From Cellulosimicrobium cellulans (GTDB taxonomy: Bacteria > Actinomycetota > Actinomycetes > Actinomycetales > Cellulomonadaceae), in contig NZ_JAFGYF010000006.1 in NCBI RefSeq assembly GCF_016921195.1, positions 1 through 64,000 of the forward strand: 64,000 nucleotides of DNA, in the 5' to 3' direction. Under the pieces are notes generated by a model, which ran no database searches, had not been told where the DNA came from, and saw only the letters and a program-made list of their open reading frames with translations. Made by a program: the position numbers and the translations under genes. Below, piece by piece: positions 50,151 through 58,948 of the stretch (position 1 is its first letter; each line of letters opens with the position of its first letter).

Positions 50151-51200
50151 GTGCGTGGTGAGTACAAGGTTCCCGGTGGCAAGCTCGTGGCGGTCGACGT
50201 CGAGGTGGAGGCCGGGCGGCTCGCCCGCGTCGCACTGAGCGGCGACTTCTTCCTCGAGCCGGACGACGCGCTCGAGGACATCGACGGAGCGCTGACCGGC
50301 ATGCCGGAGACGGCGACGGTCGCGCAGCTCGCGAGCGCCGTGCAGGGCGCGCTCGGCGAGGGCGTCACGATGATCGGCTTCTCGCCCGAGGCCGTCGCGA
50401 TCGCGGTGCGCCGCGCGCTCGGGCACGCGACGGGCTGGGACGACCACACCTTCGAGATCGTGCACGAGGGCCCCCAGGAGCCGGCGATGCACCTCGCGCT
50501 CGACCAGGTGCTCACGGAGGAGCTCGACGCCGGTCGGCGCGGCCCGACGCTGCGGATCTGGGAGTGGGCGTCGCCCGCGGTGATCATCGGGTCGTTCCAG
50601 TCGCTGCGCAACGAGGTGGACCCGGAGGGCGCGGAGCGCCACGGGGTGACCGTCGTGCGCCGCATCTCCGGCGGGGGCGCGATGTTCGTCGAGCCGGGGA
50701 ACACCATCACCTACTCGCTCTACGTCCCCGGCTCGCTCGTCGAGGGGCTGAGCTTCGAGCGCTCGTACGCGTTCCTCGACGACTGGGTGCTGGGCGCCCT
50801 CGCCGACCTGGGGGTGGAGGCGACGTACAAGCCGCTCAACGACATCGCGTCGCCCGCGGGCAAGATCGCGGGGGCGGCGCAGAAGCGGCTGCGCGGGGGA
50901 GCGGTGCTCCACCACGTGACGATGGCGTACGACATCGACGCCGACAAGATGACCGAGGTGCTGCGCATCGGCCGCGAGAAGCTCTCGGACAAGGGCACGA
51001 CGAGCGCGAACAAGCGCGTCGACCCGGTGCGCTCGCAGACGGGCATGGCCCGCGAGGACGTCATCGAGGCGTTCAAGGCGCACTTCCGGTCGCGGTACCG
51101 GACGGTCGAGGGCAAGGTCACGCCCGAGGAGCGCGAGCGCGCCCAGGAGCTCGCGCGGACGAAGTTCTCGACGCCGGAGTGGACCGCGCGCGTGCCGTGA
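50151..51200 (+). CDS. Lipoate-protein ligase A family protein with an N-terminal accessory domain
   Basis: The 349-residue protein has an N-terminal part (about 1-85: GEYKVPGGKLVAVDVEVEAG, SGDFFLEPDD) resembling the accessory domain that stands at the C-terminus of E. coli LplA. The catalytic BPL/LplA domain (about 95-300) has VVRRISGGGAMFVEPGNTITYSL and ASPAGKIAGAAQKRLRGGAVLHH with the conserved Lys. It should activate lipoate (or octanoate) and attach it to E2 or GcvH proteins. TAGGGT (50139-50144) is six bases before the GTG, pointing to a leaderless transcript. Confidence 0.87.
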   Translation: MRGEYKVPGGKLVAVDVEVEAGRLARVALSGDFFLEPDDALEDIDGALTGMPETATVAQLASAVQGALGEGVTMIGFSPEAVAIAVRRALGHATGWDDHTFEIVHEGPQEPAMHLALDQVLTEELDAGRRGPTLRIWEWASPAVIIGSFQSLRNEVDPEGAERHGVTVVRRISGGGAMFVEPGNTITYSLYVPGSLVEGLSFERSYAFLDDWVLGALADLGVEATYKPLNDIASPAGKIAGAAQKRLRGGAVLHHVTMAYDIDADKMTEVLRIGREKLSDKGTTSANKRVDPVRSQTGMAREDVIEAFKAHFRSRYRTVEGKVTPEERERAQELARTKFSTPEWTARVP

Positions 51201-51211
51201 CGCGGGCGCTC

Positions 51212-51233
51212 GCGACCGAGGGCTCTATCTCGG
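51212..51233. repeat. TAGA-box repeat locus R5, one degenerate reverse unit
   Basis: GACCGAGGGCTCTATCTCGG matches the reverse repeat unit (GACCNNGGTTCTATCTCG) with a changed core. It lies between convergent lplA-like and yggS genes, and the yggS stop codon (TAG in reverse) is inside it. Confidence 0.55.
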
Positions 51234-51971
51234 CGTGGGGCGCGGGCCGAAGACGGCGGTGCCGACGCGGACGATCGTCGCGCCTTCCGCGACGGCGAGC
51301 TCGAGGTCGCCGCTCATGCCCATGGAGAGCTCGCGCGCGTCCGTGGTGCCCGGGGCGCCCGAGCCCACGACGGCGTCGCGCACCTCGCGCAGGCGCGCGA
51401 AACCCGCGCGGACCACCGTCTCGTCCGGCGAGTTCGCGCCGATCGTCATGAAGCCCCGCAGGCGCAGACCCTCGAGCGTGGCGACGGCGGTCGCGAGAGC
51501 GGGCGCGTCGTCGGGCCGGACGCCCGACTTGGACTCCTCTCCCGAGACGTTCACCTGGACCAGGACGTCGAGCGCGCGGCCGTCGCGCGCGCAGCGCGCC
51601 GCGAGCGCCTCGGCGAGCGCGAGCGAGTCGACGCTCTCGACCCCCGTCGCCGTCGCGAGCACCGGGTTGACCTTGTTGCGCTGCAGGTGGCCGATCATGT
51701 GGACCTCGACGCGGCCGGCCGCCACCAGGTCGGCGAGGTCGGGCGCCTTCGCGACGAGCTCCTGCACGCGGTTCTCGCCGATCAGGTCCGCCCCCGCCTC
51801 GACGACCGCGCGCACGGCGTCCGCGGGCTGCGTCTTGGTCGCCACGAGCAGCCGCACGTCCGACGGTGCGCGCCCGGCCGCACGGGCGGCGTCGTCGACC
51901 CGGGACCGCACCCGGGCGAGGTTCTGCGCGATCTGCGCGGGCAGCACGGACGACGGCTCGGGGAGGGGCAT
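51225..51971 (-). CDS. yggS: YggS family pyridoxal phosphate homeostasis protein
   Basis: The 248-residue alanine-racemase-fold PLP-binding protein is involved in vitamin B6 and keto/amino acid balance. The PLP Lys is in VRLLVATKTQPADAV; IGENRVQELVAK, HMIGHLQRNKV, VLVQVNVSGEESKSGV, LRGFMTIG and ELSMGMSGDLELAVAEGATIVRVGTAVFG are all family blocks. On its strand TAGACT stands six bases before the ATG (leaderless). Its stop codon is supplied by a degenerate copy of the TAGA-box repeat. Confidence 0.93.
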   Translation of the reverse strand: MPLPEPSSVLPAQIAQNLARVRSRVDDAARAAGRAPSDVRLLVATKTQPADAVRAVVEAGADLIGENRVQELVAKAPDLADLVAAGRVEVHMIGHLQRNKVNPVLATATGVESVDSLALAEALAARCARDGRALDVLVQVNVSGEESKSGVRPDDAPALATAVATLEGLRLRGFMTIGANSPDETVVRAGFARLREVRDAVVGSGAPGTTDARELSMGMSGDLELAVAEGATIVRVGTAVFGPRPTPR

Positions 51972-52080
51972 GCGGTCAGTCTAGGTCGGGCGGGCCGTCC
52001 GGGATCCGGGCCGTCTCAGGGTGGTCCCCGATCGGCACCGACGGTCCGATCGGCGAGAATGACGGGGAAAGGACGGTGCC

Positions 52081-52479
52081 GTGAAGACACTGCTCAACAT
52101 CATCTGGCTCGTGTTCGCCGGGCTGTGGCTCGCACTGGGCTACGTCCTGGCGGGCGTCATCTGCTGCATCCTCGTCGTGACGATCCCGTTCGGCATCGCG
52201 TCGTTCCGCATCGCGGGCTACGCGCTGTGGCCGTTCGGTCGCACGGTCGTCGACAAGCCGACCGCCGGCGCGTGGTCGACGATCGGGAACGTCATCTGGG
52301 TGATCGTGGCCGGCATCTGGCTCGCGATCGGGCACGTCGTCACCGCGATCCCGTTGTTCGTGTCGATCATCGGCATCCCGCTGGGCATCGCGAACCTCAA
52401 GATGATCCCGGTCTCGCTCCTGCCGCTCGGCAAGGACATCGTCCCGACCGACGCCCCGTACACCGCCTACCAGCGGTGA
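52081..52479 (+). CDS. YccF domain inner membrane protein
   Basis: The 132-residue protein is built of two tandem hydrophobic halves, NIIWLVFAGLWLALGYVLAG with TIPFGIASFRIAGYALWPFGR, and NVIWVIVAGIWLAIGHVVTA with GIPLGIANLKMIPVSLLPLGK, the internal duplication typical of YccF (DUF307). About four membrane segments. Function unknown. It starts with GTG after GGAAAGGACGG. Repeat locus R6 lies directly downstream. Confidence 0.88.
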   Translation: MKTLLNIIWLVFAGLWLALGYVLAGVICCILVVTIPFGIASFRIAGYALWPFGRTVVDKPTAGAWSTIGNVIWVIVAGIWLAIGHVVTAIPLFVSIIGIPLGIANLKMIPVSLLPLGKDIVPTDAPYTAYQR

Positions 52480-52487
52480 CCGCCCCG

Positions 52488-52570
52488 CCGAGGTAGAGGC
52501 CTGGTACCGCGAGGTAGAGGCCTGGTCATGACCAGGCCTCTACCTCGGCCTACCGGGCCTCTACCTCGCG
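52488..52570. repeat. TAGA-box repeat locus R6, two forward plus two reverse units
   Basis: Same plan as R3 but with core GGCC: two forward units (GCCGAGGTAGAGGCCTGGTA and the next) run into two reverse units. The inner pair makes a perfect 36-base palindrome at 52511-52546 centred on TCATGA. It lies between convergent yccF-like and ybaK-like genes, and the last reverse unit contains the ybaK stop codon. Confidence 0.85.
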
Positions 52571-53064
52571 AGGGGGGCGGTGGCGCCGTTCGTGAGGCGC
52601 AGGAGGTCCTGCGGCGCGAGGCCGACGTCGAGGCCGCGGCGGCCGCCCGAGACGTAGACCGTGCCGAACGCGAGCGCGGTGTCGTCGAGGAACGTGCGGT
52701 GGCGCTGCTTCTGGCCGAGCGGCGAGATACCGCCGACGACGTAGCCCGTCGCGCGCTCGGCCGCGGCGGGCTCGGCCATGGTCGCCTTCTTGCCGCCCGC
52801 CGCCTTGGCGAGGGCCTTGAGGTCGAGCTGGCGGTCGACCGGCACGATCCCCACGACGAGCGGACCGCCGTCGACCACGGCGAGCAGCGTCTTGAACACC
52901 TGCTCCGCAGGCACCCCGATCGCCGCCGCGGCCTCCAGGCCGTACGACAGGTCGCTCGACGGGTCGTGCTCGTACGGGTGCAGCGTGTGGGCGACCCCCT
53001 CGCGCTCGAGGAGCGCGACCGCGGGCGTGCCGGCGTGCGCGGACGACTTCGACTTCTTGGCCAC
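52561..53064 (-). CDS. ybaK: YbaK/EbsC family Cys-tRNA(Pro) deacylase
   Basis: YbaK-type proteins hydrolyse cysteine mischarged onto tRNA(Pro). The 167-residue protein has PAVALLEREGVAHTLHPYEHDP, FKTLLAVVDGGPLVVGIVPVDRQLDLKALAKAAGGKKATMAEPA with the conserved Lys residues, ATGYVVGGISPLGQKQRHRTFLDDTAL and GTVYVSGGRRGLDVGLAPQDLL. It starts with GTG. CAGAAT lies six bases upstream of it. The final codons CTC GCG AGG TAG are part of repeat locus R6. Confidence 0.92.
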   Translation of the reverse strand: MAKKSKSSAHAGTPAVALLEREGVAHTLHPYEHDPSSDLSYGLEAAAAIGVPAEQVFKTLLAVVDGGPLVVGIVPVDRQLDLKALAKAAGGKKATMAEPAAAERATGYVVGGISPLGQKQRHRTFLDDTALAFGTVYVSGGRRGLDVGLAPQDLLRLTNGATAPLAR

Positions 53065-53089
53065 GGGCCGATTCTGCCGCAGCGCCGTG

Positions 53090-53815
53090 CTACACGTTGA
53101 CGTCGAGCAGGGAGCCGATCGCGTAGGTCACGCCCATCGCGACCGCGCCGCCGACGACGGTCCGGACCGTCGCGCGCCGGGTCGGCGCGTTCCCGAGGCG
53201 AGCCGAGCCCCAGCCCGTGAGCACGAGCGCGAGCACGACCGCGACGAACGTCACCGGGACGCGCACGCTCGCGGGGGCCAGGAGGATCGCCGCGAGCGGC
53301 AGCAGCCCCCCGACCGTGAACGACGCGATCGACGCGCCGGCGGCCTCCCACGGGCTCGTGAGCTCGTCCGGGTCGAGGTGCAGCTCGGCATCGGCGTGCG
53401 CGGCGAGCGGGTCACGCTCGGTGAGCTGGACGGCCACCTGGCGTGCGAGGTCCGGCGTCAGTCCCTTCGCCTCGTAGATGCCCGCGAGCTCGTCGAGCTC
53501 CTCGTCCGGCATCTCGGCGAGCTCACGGCGCTCGGTCGCGAGCAGCGCCTTCTCCGTGTCGCGCTGCGTGCTCACCGAGACGTACTCGCCTGCCGCCATG
53601 GACAGCGCGCCCGCGAGCAGAGCCGCCCCGCCCGCCGTCGCGATGACAGGGATCGACGTGCTCGTCGCCGCGACACCCACGACGACGCCCGCCGTCGAGA
53701 CGATGCCGTCGTTCGCGCCGAGCACCCCGGCCCGCAGCCGGTTCAGTCGTGACCCGGTGCTCTCCGGGTGATGGGGCTCGCCGGGGTGCCGACCGGTCCG
53801 TGGCGCGTCGCTCAT
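53090..53815 (-). CDS. VIT1/CCC1 family transporter-like membrane protein
   Basis: The 241-residue membrane protein of the vacuolar iron/manganese transporter family has LRAGVLGANDGIVSTAGVVVGVA, AALLAGALSMAAGEYVSVSTQRDTEKA (the AGxxSMAxGEYVS signature of helix 2 with its metal-site Glu), then a cytoplasmic loop (about 85-150) and three C-terminal helices. It probably moves Fe2+ or Mn2+ out of the cytoplasm. TACGGT on its strand is six bases before the ATG, so it is likely leaderless. Confidence 0.9.
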   Translation of the reverse strand: MSDAPRTGRHPGEPHHPESTGSRLNRLRAGVLGANDGIVSTAGVVVGVAATSTSIPVIATAGGAALLAGALSMAAGEYVSVSTQRDTEKALLATERRELAEMPDEELDELAGIYEAKGLTPDLARQVAVQLTERDPLAAHADAELHLDPDELTSPWEAAGASIASFTVGGLLPLAAILLAPASVRVPVTFVAVVLALVLTGWGSARLGNAPTRRATVRTVVGGAVAMGVTYAIGSLLDVNV

Positions 53816-53888
53816 GGGATCACCGTAGGTGCCCGACGGCGGGGCGCGACCGGGAGCGCGGACGGGTCCTTCGGCGTAGCGTCGGGGC

Positions 53889-54545
53889 GTGACGAACCGT
53901 GGCGGGACGCGAGCCGGCAGGCCCGGGGTCGTCACGGTGCGCCCGGCGAACGAGGTGACGTGGGACCACCTCGCGACCGTGTTCGGGGACCGTGGCTACC
54001 CCGCGAGGTGCTGGTGCCAGCGCCAGGTGCTGGGCGACCGGGTCTGGTACCGGACGCCGCCCGAGGAGCGTGCCCGCCTGCTGCACGAGCAGACGAGCTG
54101 CGGCGACCCGGGAGCGCCGACGACCAGCGGCCTGGTCGCGTTCCTCGACGCCGACCCCGCTGGCTGGGTCGCTGTCGGTCCGCGCCCGACCTACCGACGG
54201 CTGCGCGGTAGCCCTGTCCCGTGGCGGGGCCGGTCCGTCGGCGCGGCGCAGGACAAGGACGACCCCGGCGTGTGGGCCGTCGCGTGCTTCGTGGTGCGGG
54301 CGGGCTTCCGCGGGCTCGGCCTCAGGTACGACCTCGCCCGCGCGGCGGTGGGCTTTGCACGCGAGCACGGGGCGGTCGCCGTCGAGGGATACCCGATCCT
54401 CGACCCGTCGGGAGCGCCCATCACGTGGGGCGAGAACTCCGTCGGCAGCGTCCAGGCGTTCCGCGCGGCGGGCCTCGTGGAGGTGGCGAGGCCGACGGCG
54501 CGGCGCCGGGTCATGCGCCTCGACCTGCGTCCCGGGGACCGCTGA
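53889..54545 (+). CDS. GNAT family N-acetyltransferase
   Basis: The 218-residue protein has a GNAT core: VAVGPRPTYRRLRGSP, then VWAVACFVVRAGFRGLGLRYDLARAAVGFAREHGAVAVEGYPI with the acetyl-CoA loop RGLGLR, and GSVQAFRAAGLVEVARPTARRRVMRLDL at the end. A Cys/Trp-rich segment (RCWCQRQVLGDRVWY) near residue 40 is unusual in generic GNATs but common in an actinobacterial subgroup. Substrate unknown. TAGCGT (53877-53882) is six bases before the GTG start. Confidence 0.8.
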   Translation: MTNRGGTRAGRPGVVTVRPANEVTWDHLATVFGDRGYPARCWCQRQVLGDRVWYRTPPEERARLLHEQTSCGDPGAPTTSGLVAFLDADPAGWVAVGPRPTYRRLRGSPVPWRGRSVGAAQDKDDPGVWAVACFVVRAGFRGLGLRYDLARAAVGFAREHGAVAVEGYPILDPSGAPITWGENSVGSVQAFRAAGLVEVARPTARRRVMRLDLRPGDR

Positions 54546-54606
54546 GGAGAAGCCGCGCGCCGCAAAGGGCGTGCCCGACGCCGGTGCCGTGGTGTCTGAT
54601 CGAGCC

Positions 54607-55521
54607 ATGACGATCCAGGCGTGCACCCCGGAGGTCGGCGAGCTGGGCGAGGTCGTGGACGTGCTGCGCACGTGGCAGGACGACGCGGTACCGCTGCAAC
54701 TTCACCCCGGCGACGTGGGCTGGTACTGGCGGTTCGGCGCGGCCGCGACGGCCGCCGCGCTGCGGACGTGGCGCCGCGACGCGCGGGTCGTCGCCGTCGG
54801 GCTGCTCGACGGCCCGGACCTGCTCCGGCTCGCGATCGCCCCCGACCTGCTGCACGACGAGGAGCTCGCGCACCGCCTCGCCGACGACGCCGCCCGACCC
54901 GAGCGCGGCGTTCTGGGGAAGGGTGCGGCGTCGGTGGAGGCGCCGGTGGGAGCCCTCGTGGACGAGCACCTGGCCGCGGCGGGCTGGCGCGTCGGCGAGC
55001 GGTGGGCGCTCCTGCGCCGCGACCTGGCCACCCCGGTCGAGGACCCGGGCGTCCGGGTCCGCGAGGTCGGTCCGCCCGAGGCCGCCGCGTGGGCCGAGAC
55101 GCTCCGCTCGTCGTTCGGCGGGACGCGGGCCGCGCCGGAGCGCTGGCACGCGCTCGCGTCCGGGATCCCGTACGCCGACGCGCGGTGCCTCGTCGTGCAC
55201 GACGGCCCGTCCGACGGCGGCCCGTCCGACCGCGAGGCCGCGGAGGTCCGCCCCGAGCGTGCCGTGGCGGTGGTCGGCGTCTGGTCGGCCGGCTCGGGCC
55301 GACCCGGGCTGATCGAGCCCATGGGAGTGCACGCCGACCACCGAGGCCAGGGTCTCGGCCGAGCGGTCACCCTCGCCGGCCTGGCAGCGCTCCGCGAGCT
55401 GGGCGCCCCGAGCGCGCTCGTCGCGACGCCGGCGTCCAACGTCGCCGGCGTCGCGACGTACGCCTCCGCGGGATTCACCCACCTGCCGGAGCGGTTCGAC
55501 CGGCAGCGCGACGGCTCCTGA
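54607..55521 (+). CDS. GNAT family N-acetyltransferase, two-domain
   Basis: The 304-residue protein has a degenerate N-terminal half (WYWRFGAAATAAALRTW, residues 1-140) and a C-terminal GNAT domain (about 150-304) with VVGVWSAGSGRPGLIEPMGVHADHRGQGLGRAVTLAGL, where HRGQGLG is the acetyl-CoA loop, and ALVATPASNVAGVATYASAGF. The substrate is unknown. It is adjacent to another GNAT gene but not similar enough to be a recent copy. The start at ATG 54607 is the first that fits the domain layout. Confidence 0.78.
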   Translation: MTIQACTPEVGELGEVVDVLRTWQDDAVPLQLHPGDVGWYWRFGAAATAAALRTWRRDARVVAVGLLDGPDLLRLAIAPDLLHDEELAHRLADDAARPERGVLGKGAASVEAPVGALVDEHLAAAGWRVGERWALLRRDLATPVEDPGVRVREVGPPEAAAWAETLRSSFGGTRAAPERWHALASGIPYADARCLVVHDGPSDGGPSDREAAEVRPERAVAVVGVWSAGSGRPGLIEPMGVHADHRGQGLGRAVTLAGLAALRELGAPSALVATPASNVAGVATYASAGFTHLPERFDRQRDGS

Positions 55522-55591
55522 CCGCGCCGCCGGCGCCGCCAGGAGTGAGACCGTCGACACGGGTCGCGCCCCGTCCCTTACGCTGCTCGGC

Positions 55592-56017
55592 GTGACGCAG
55601 GGGAACTTCACGGACGACCGACCGACCACACGCGCGGAGCGCTACGAGCACGGGCGAGAGGTGTTCGGCTCCGTCAACGCGACGGCGGGCGCCGTCCTCG
55701 CCGAGGCGCTCGCGGACGTGTCGCCCGAGCTCGAGCACCAGATCTCGGCCTGGGCGTACGGGGAGATCTACGCGCGCCCGCACCTGGAGCCGCGCGACCG
55801 GCAGCTCGTCACGCTCGGGATGCTCAGCGCCCTCGGCGGGTGCGAGCCCCAGCTCGAGATCCACGTCCGCACCGCGCTCGACGTCGGTCTCACGCCGACC
55901 GAGATCGTCGAGGCGCTCCTCCAGTCGGCCGTCTACTGCGGGTTCCCGCGGGCGCTCAACGCGACCGCCGTGGCGAAGCAGGTCTTCGCCGAGCGCGGGC
56001 TGCTGCCGCTCTCCTGA
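55592..56017 (+). CDS. Carboxymuconolactone decarboxylase family protein
   Basis: The 141-residue protein is of the CMD/AhpD-like fold: RAERYEHGREVFGSVNATA, ISAWAYGEIYARPHLEPRDRQLVTLGMLSALGGCEPQLEIHVRTALDVGLTPTEIVEALLQSAVYCGFPRALNA. The classical CxxC of AhpD is absent, so it is closer to gamma-carboxymuconolactone decarboxylases, though no aromatic catabolism genes adjoin it. TACGCT (55579-55584) stands seven bases before the GTG. Confidence 0.85.
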   Translation: MTQGNFTDDRPTTRAERYEHGREVFGSVNATAGAVLAEALADVSPELEHQISAWAYGEIYARPHLEPRDRQLVTLGMLSALGGCEPQLEIHVRTALDVGLTPTEIVEALLQSAVYCGFPRALNATAVAKQVFAERGLLPLS

Positions 56018-56100
56018 GCGCGGCGGGGCGCCAGGGCGCTCCGACCCGGGGCGCGCGGCCGTGGCGCCCGTCCGGTCGCCTCCGTCCCGTGGCGCCCGGC

Positions 56101-58833
56101 CTACAGCGGCCCGACGGCCAGGACCGTCACGACCGGCTCGCCCGCCTCGTCGCTCGCGGCGAGGTCGACGCTCGCCGTGATCGCCCAGTCGTGGTCGCCC
56201 GCCGGGTCGTCGAGCACCTGCCGCACGAGCCACGTGCCCGCGGGGACCACGCCGCCGGGGGCGTGCTCCGCCGTCGGGCCCTCGTGGCCCGCGGGCAGCG
56301 CGGCGCCCGCCTCGACGACCCGGAACAGCGCCGCCGAGCGTGCTCCGGGCCCGATGCCGATCGCGTCGTCGCCCTGGTCCTCGAAGAGCGGGTCGAGCGC
56401 GTCGCCCCACGCGTCCGCGTCCCAGCCCGCGCCGCCGTCGAGCGCGCCGAGCGCGCGGTAGTCCTCGCGCGCGGCGAGCTCGACGCGCCGGAACAGCGCG
56501 TTGCGCACGAGGCGGCGGAACGCGCGCGGGTTGCCCGTGACGGGACGCGTCGGCGCCTCGGCACCCGCCCCGGAGAGCGGGCCGTCGCCCACCTCGGTGT
56601 CCGCGTCGTCGTCGACCGGGTGCGCGAGGCGCTCCCACTCGTCGAGGAGAGAGGAGTCGACGCCGCGCACGAGCTCGCCGAGCCACTCGACGATCTCCTG
56701 CACCTCCTCGGTGCGGTGCTCCTCGGGGACGACCTGGCGCAGCGCGCGGTAGGCGTCCGCGAGGTAGCGCAGCACGACGCCCTCGGTGCGCTCGAGCCCG
56801 TAGACCGACACGAACTCGGCGAACGTCATGGCGCGCTCGACCATGTCGCGGACCACGGACTTGGGGGAGAGCTCGGCGTCGGCGACCCACGGGTTGGACC
56901 GCTTGTACATCGCGAACGCGGGCGCCAACAACTCCTCGAGCGGCTTGGGCCACGTGATCTCCTCGAGCAGCGCCATGCGCTCCTCGTACTCGTACCCCTC
57001 GGCCTTCATCGCCGCGACGGCCTCGCCCTTGGCGGCGTTCTGCTGGGCGTAGAGGACCTGGCGCGGGTCGTCGAGCGTGGCCTCGATGACGGAGACGACG
57101 TCGAGCGCGTGGGTCGCGCCCTCCACGTCGAGCAGGTCCAGGGCCGCGAGCGCGAACGGCGACAGCGGCTGGTTGAGGGCGAACTCGCGCGGCAGGTCGC
57201 CCACGAGACGCACGCTCGGGCGGTAGCCGGCGGGGCGCGACGGGTCGGGGAGGCGCACGCGCTCGACGATCCCCGCGACGCGCAGCGAGCGGTAGATGCG
57301 GAACGTCTGGCGCACGTGCTCGCGGCGCTGCGACTCGGTGTCGTGGTTCGCGAGGAGCAGGTGCCGCATGGCCTCGACCGGGTCGCGGCGCGGGTCCGTC
57401 GCGTCGACCTGCCCGCCGCGCCCGTGCTGCGCCGTGCGCGCGAGGACGTTGAGCACCATGGCGTGCGTGACGGTGAAGTGGCTGGTCAGTGGCTCGGGCT
57501 CGGCGTCGCGCAGGCGCTCGAACGTCGCGTCGGTCCAGTTCACGGACCCCTGCGGCGCCTTCTTGCGGACGATCTTCTTGAGCTTCTTCGGGTCGTCGCC
57601 CGCCTTGGCGAGCATCTTGCGGTTCTCGATGACGTGCTCGGGCGCCATGACGAGCACCTCGCCCACGGTGTCGTAGCCGGCGCGACCCGCGCGCCCGGCG
57701 ATCTGGTGGAACTCGCGCGCCGTGAGGTGGCGCATGCGCTCGCCGTCGAACTTCACGAGGCTCGTGAGCAGCACGGTGCGGATCGGCACGTTGATGCCGA
57801 CGCCGAGCGTGTCCGTGCCGCACACGACCTTGAGCAGGCCGGCCTGCGTGAGGCGTTCGACGACGCGCCGGTACTTGGGCAGCATGCCCGCGTGGTGCAC
57901 GCCGACGCCGTGCCGCAGGAACTTGCTGAGCGTCTTGCCGAACCCGGTGCCGAAGCGGAAGTCGCCGAGCTCGGCGGCGATCGCCTCCTTCTCGGACTTC
58001 GTCGCGACGTTCATCGACAGCAGCGACTGCGCGCGCTCGACCGCGTCCTTCTGCGTGAAGTGCACGACGTACACGGGCGCGCGGCGCGTGCTGACGAGCT
58101 CCTCGATGACCTCCGTCAGCGGCTCGACGACGTAGCTGAAGTGCAGCGGGACGGGACGCTGGGCCGTGGTCACCTCGGCGACGGGACGGCCCGTGCGCTC
58201 CTCGAGCTCCTCGACGAACCGGGTCGTGTCGCCGAGCGTCGCGGACATGAGCAGGAACTGGGTGTTCGGCAGCTCGAGCAGCGGCACCTGCCACGCCCAG
58301 CCGCGCTGCGGGTCGGCGTAGAAGTGGAACTCGTCCATGACGACCTGCGAGATCGCGTCCTCGTCGTCGGCCGGGTTCTCACCGCCGCGGCGCAGGGCGA
58401 TGTTCGCGAGGATCTCGGCGGTGCAGCAGATGATCGGGGCGTCGGGGTTCACGGCGGAGTCGCCCGTCGTCATGCCCACGTTCTTGGACCCGAACGCCGC
58501 GACGAGCGCGAAGAACTTCTCGCTGACGAGCGCCTTGAGCGGCGCCGTGTAGTAGGTGCGGCCGCCGCGGCCCGAGCGGTGCGCGGCGAGCGCGGCGAAC
58601 TGCGCGCCCATCGCGACGAGCGACTTCCCCGAACCGGTGGGCGTCGACAGGATGACGTGCGAGCCGGTGACCAGCTCGATGAGCGCCTCGCTCTGGTGCG
58701 GGTAGAGCTCGAGGCCCTGCTCCGTCGCCCACGTGGTGAACCCCTCGTAGAGCGCGTCCGGGTCGGGGGCCTTGCCCGTCGGTGCGGGCACGTGCGCGAG
58801 GAGAGCCGGGGTGCGGCCGGTCGTGGTGGTCAC
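56101..58833 (-). CDS. DEAD/DEAH-box helicase with DUF3516 C-terminus
   Basis: The 910-residue superfamily 2 helicase has Walker A TPTGSGKSLVA (about residue 62), Walker B VVMDEFHFY, motif III LLMSATLGD, and motif VI FHQIAGRAGRAGYD. The second RecA domain has VCGTDTLGVGINVPIRTVLLTSL. The C-terminal third, from about residue 420, matches DUF3516 (ETWPKPLEELL-type block ITWPKPLEELLAPAFAMYKR). It resembles Ski2-like RNA helicases and probably unwinds structured RNA. On its strand CAGACT ends six bases before the GTG start. Confidence 0.93.
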   Translation of the reverse strand: MTTTTGRTPALLAHVPAPTGKAPDPDALYEGFTTWATEQGLELYPHQSEALIELVTGSHVILSTPTGSGKSLVAMGAQFAALAAHRSGRGGRTYYTAPLKALVSEKFFALVAAFGSKNVGMTTGDSAVNPDAPIICCTAEILANIALRRGGENPADDEDAISQVVMDEFHFYADPQRGWAWQVPLLELPNTQFLLMSATLGDTTRFVEELEERTGRPVAEVTTAQRPVPLHFSYVVEPLTEVIEELVSTRRAPVYVVHFTQKDAVERAQSLLSMNVATKSEKEAIAAELGDFRFGTGFGKTLSKFLRHGVGVHHAGMLPKYRRVVERLTQAGLLKVVCGTDTLGVGINVPIRTVLLTSLVKFDGERMRHLTAREFHQIAGRAGRAGYDTVGEVLVMAPEHVIENRKMLAKAGDDPKKLKKIVRKKAPQGSVNWTDATFERLRDAEPEPLTSHFTVTHAMVLNVLARTAQHGRGGQVDATDPRRDPVEAMRHLLLANHDTESQRREHVRQTFRIYRSLRVAGIVERVRLPDPSRPAGYRPSVRLVGDLPREFALNQPLSPFALAALDLLDVEGATHALDVVSVIEATLDDPRQVLYAQQNAAKGEAVAAMKAEGYEYEERMALLEEITWPKPLEELLAPAFAMYKRSNPWVADAELSPKSVVRDMVERAMTFAEFVSVYGLERTEGVVLRYLADAYRALRQVVPEEHRTEEVQEIVEWLGELVRGVDSSLLDEWERLAHPVDDDADTEVGDGPLSGAGAEAPTRPVTGNPRAFRRLVRNALFRRVELAAREDYRALGALDGGAGWDADAWGDALDPLFEDQGDDAIGIGPGARSAALFRVVEAGAALPAGHEGPTAEHAPGGVVPAGTWLVRQVLDDPAGDHDWAITASVDLAASDEAGEPVVTVLAVGPL

Positions 58834-58948
58834 GGGACGAGTCTGTCAGGTGTCGCGAGCGCTACCGCCGCATCGCGGTCTCGGCGGGCCCCTGGTCACC
58901 TCCGGGTCGACGCGGCACGCTGGTAGTCCACCGACGACGGAGGTGCAC

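Noticed and set aside
55840-58926. A 1028-codon plus-strand frame antisense to the helicase
   Set aside because: Shadow of the DUF3516 helicase gene, without any recognisable domain.
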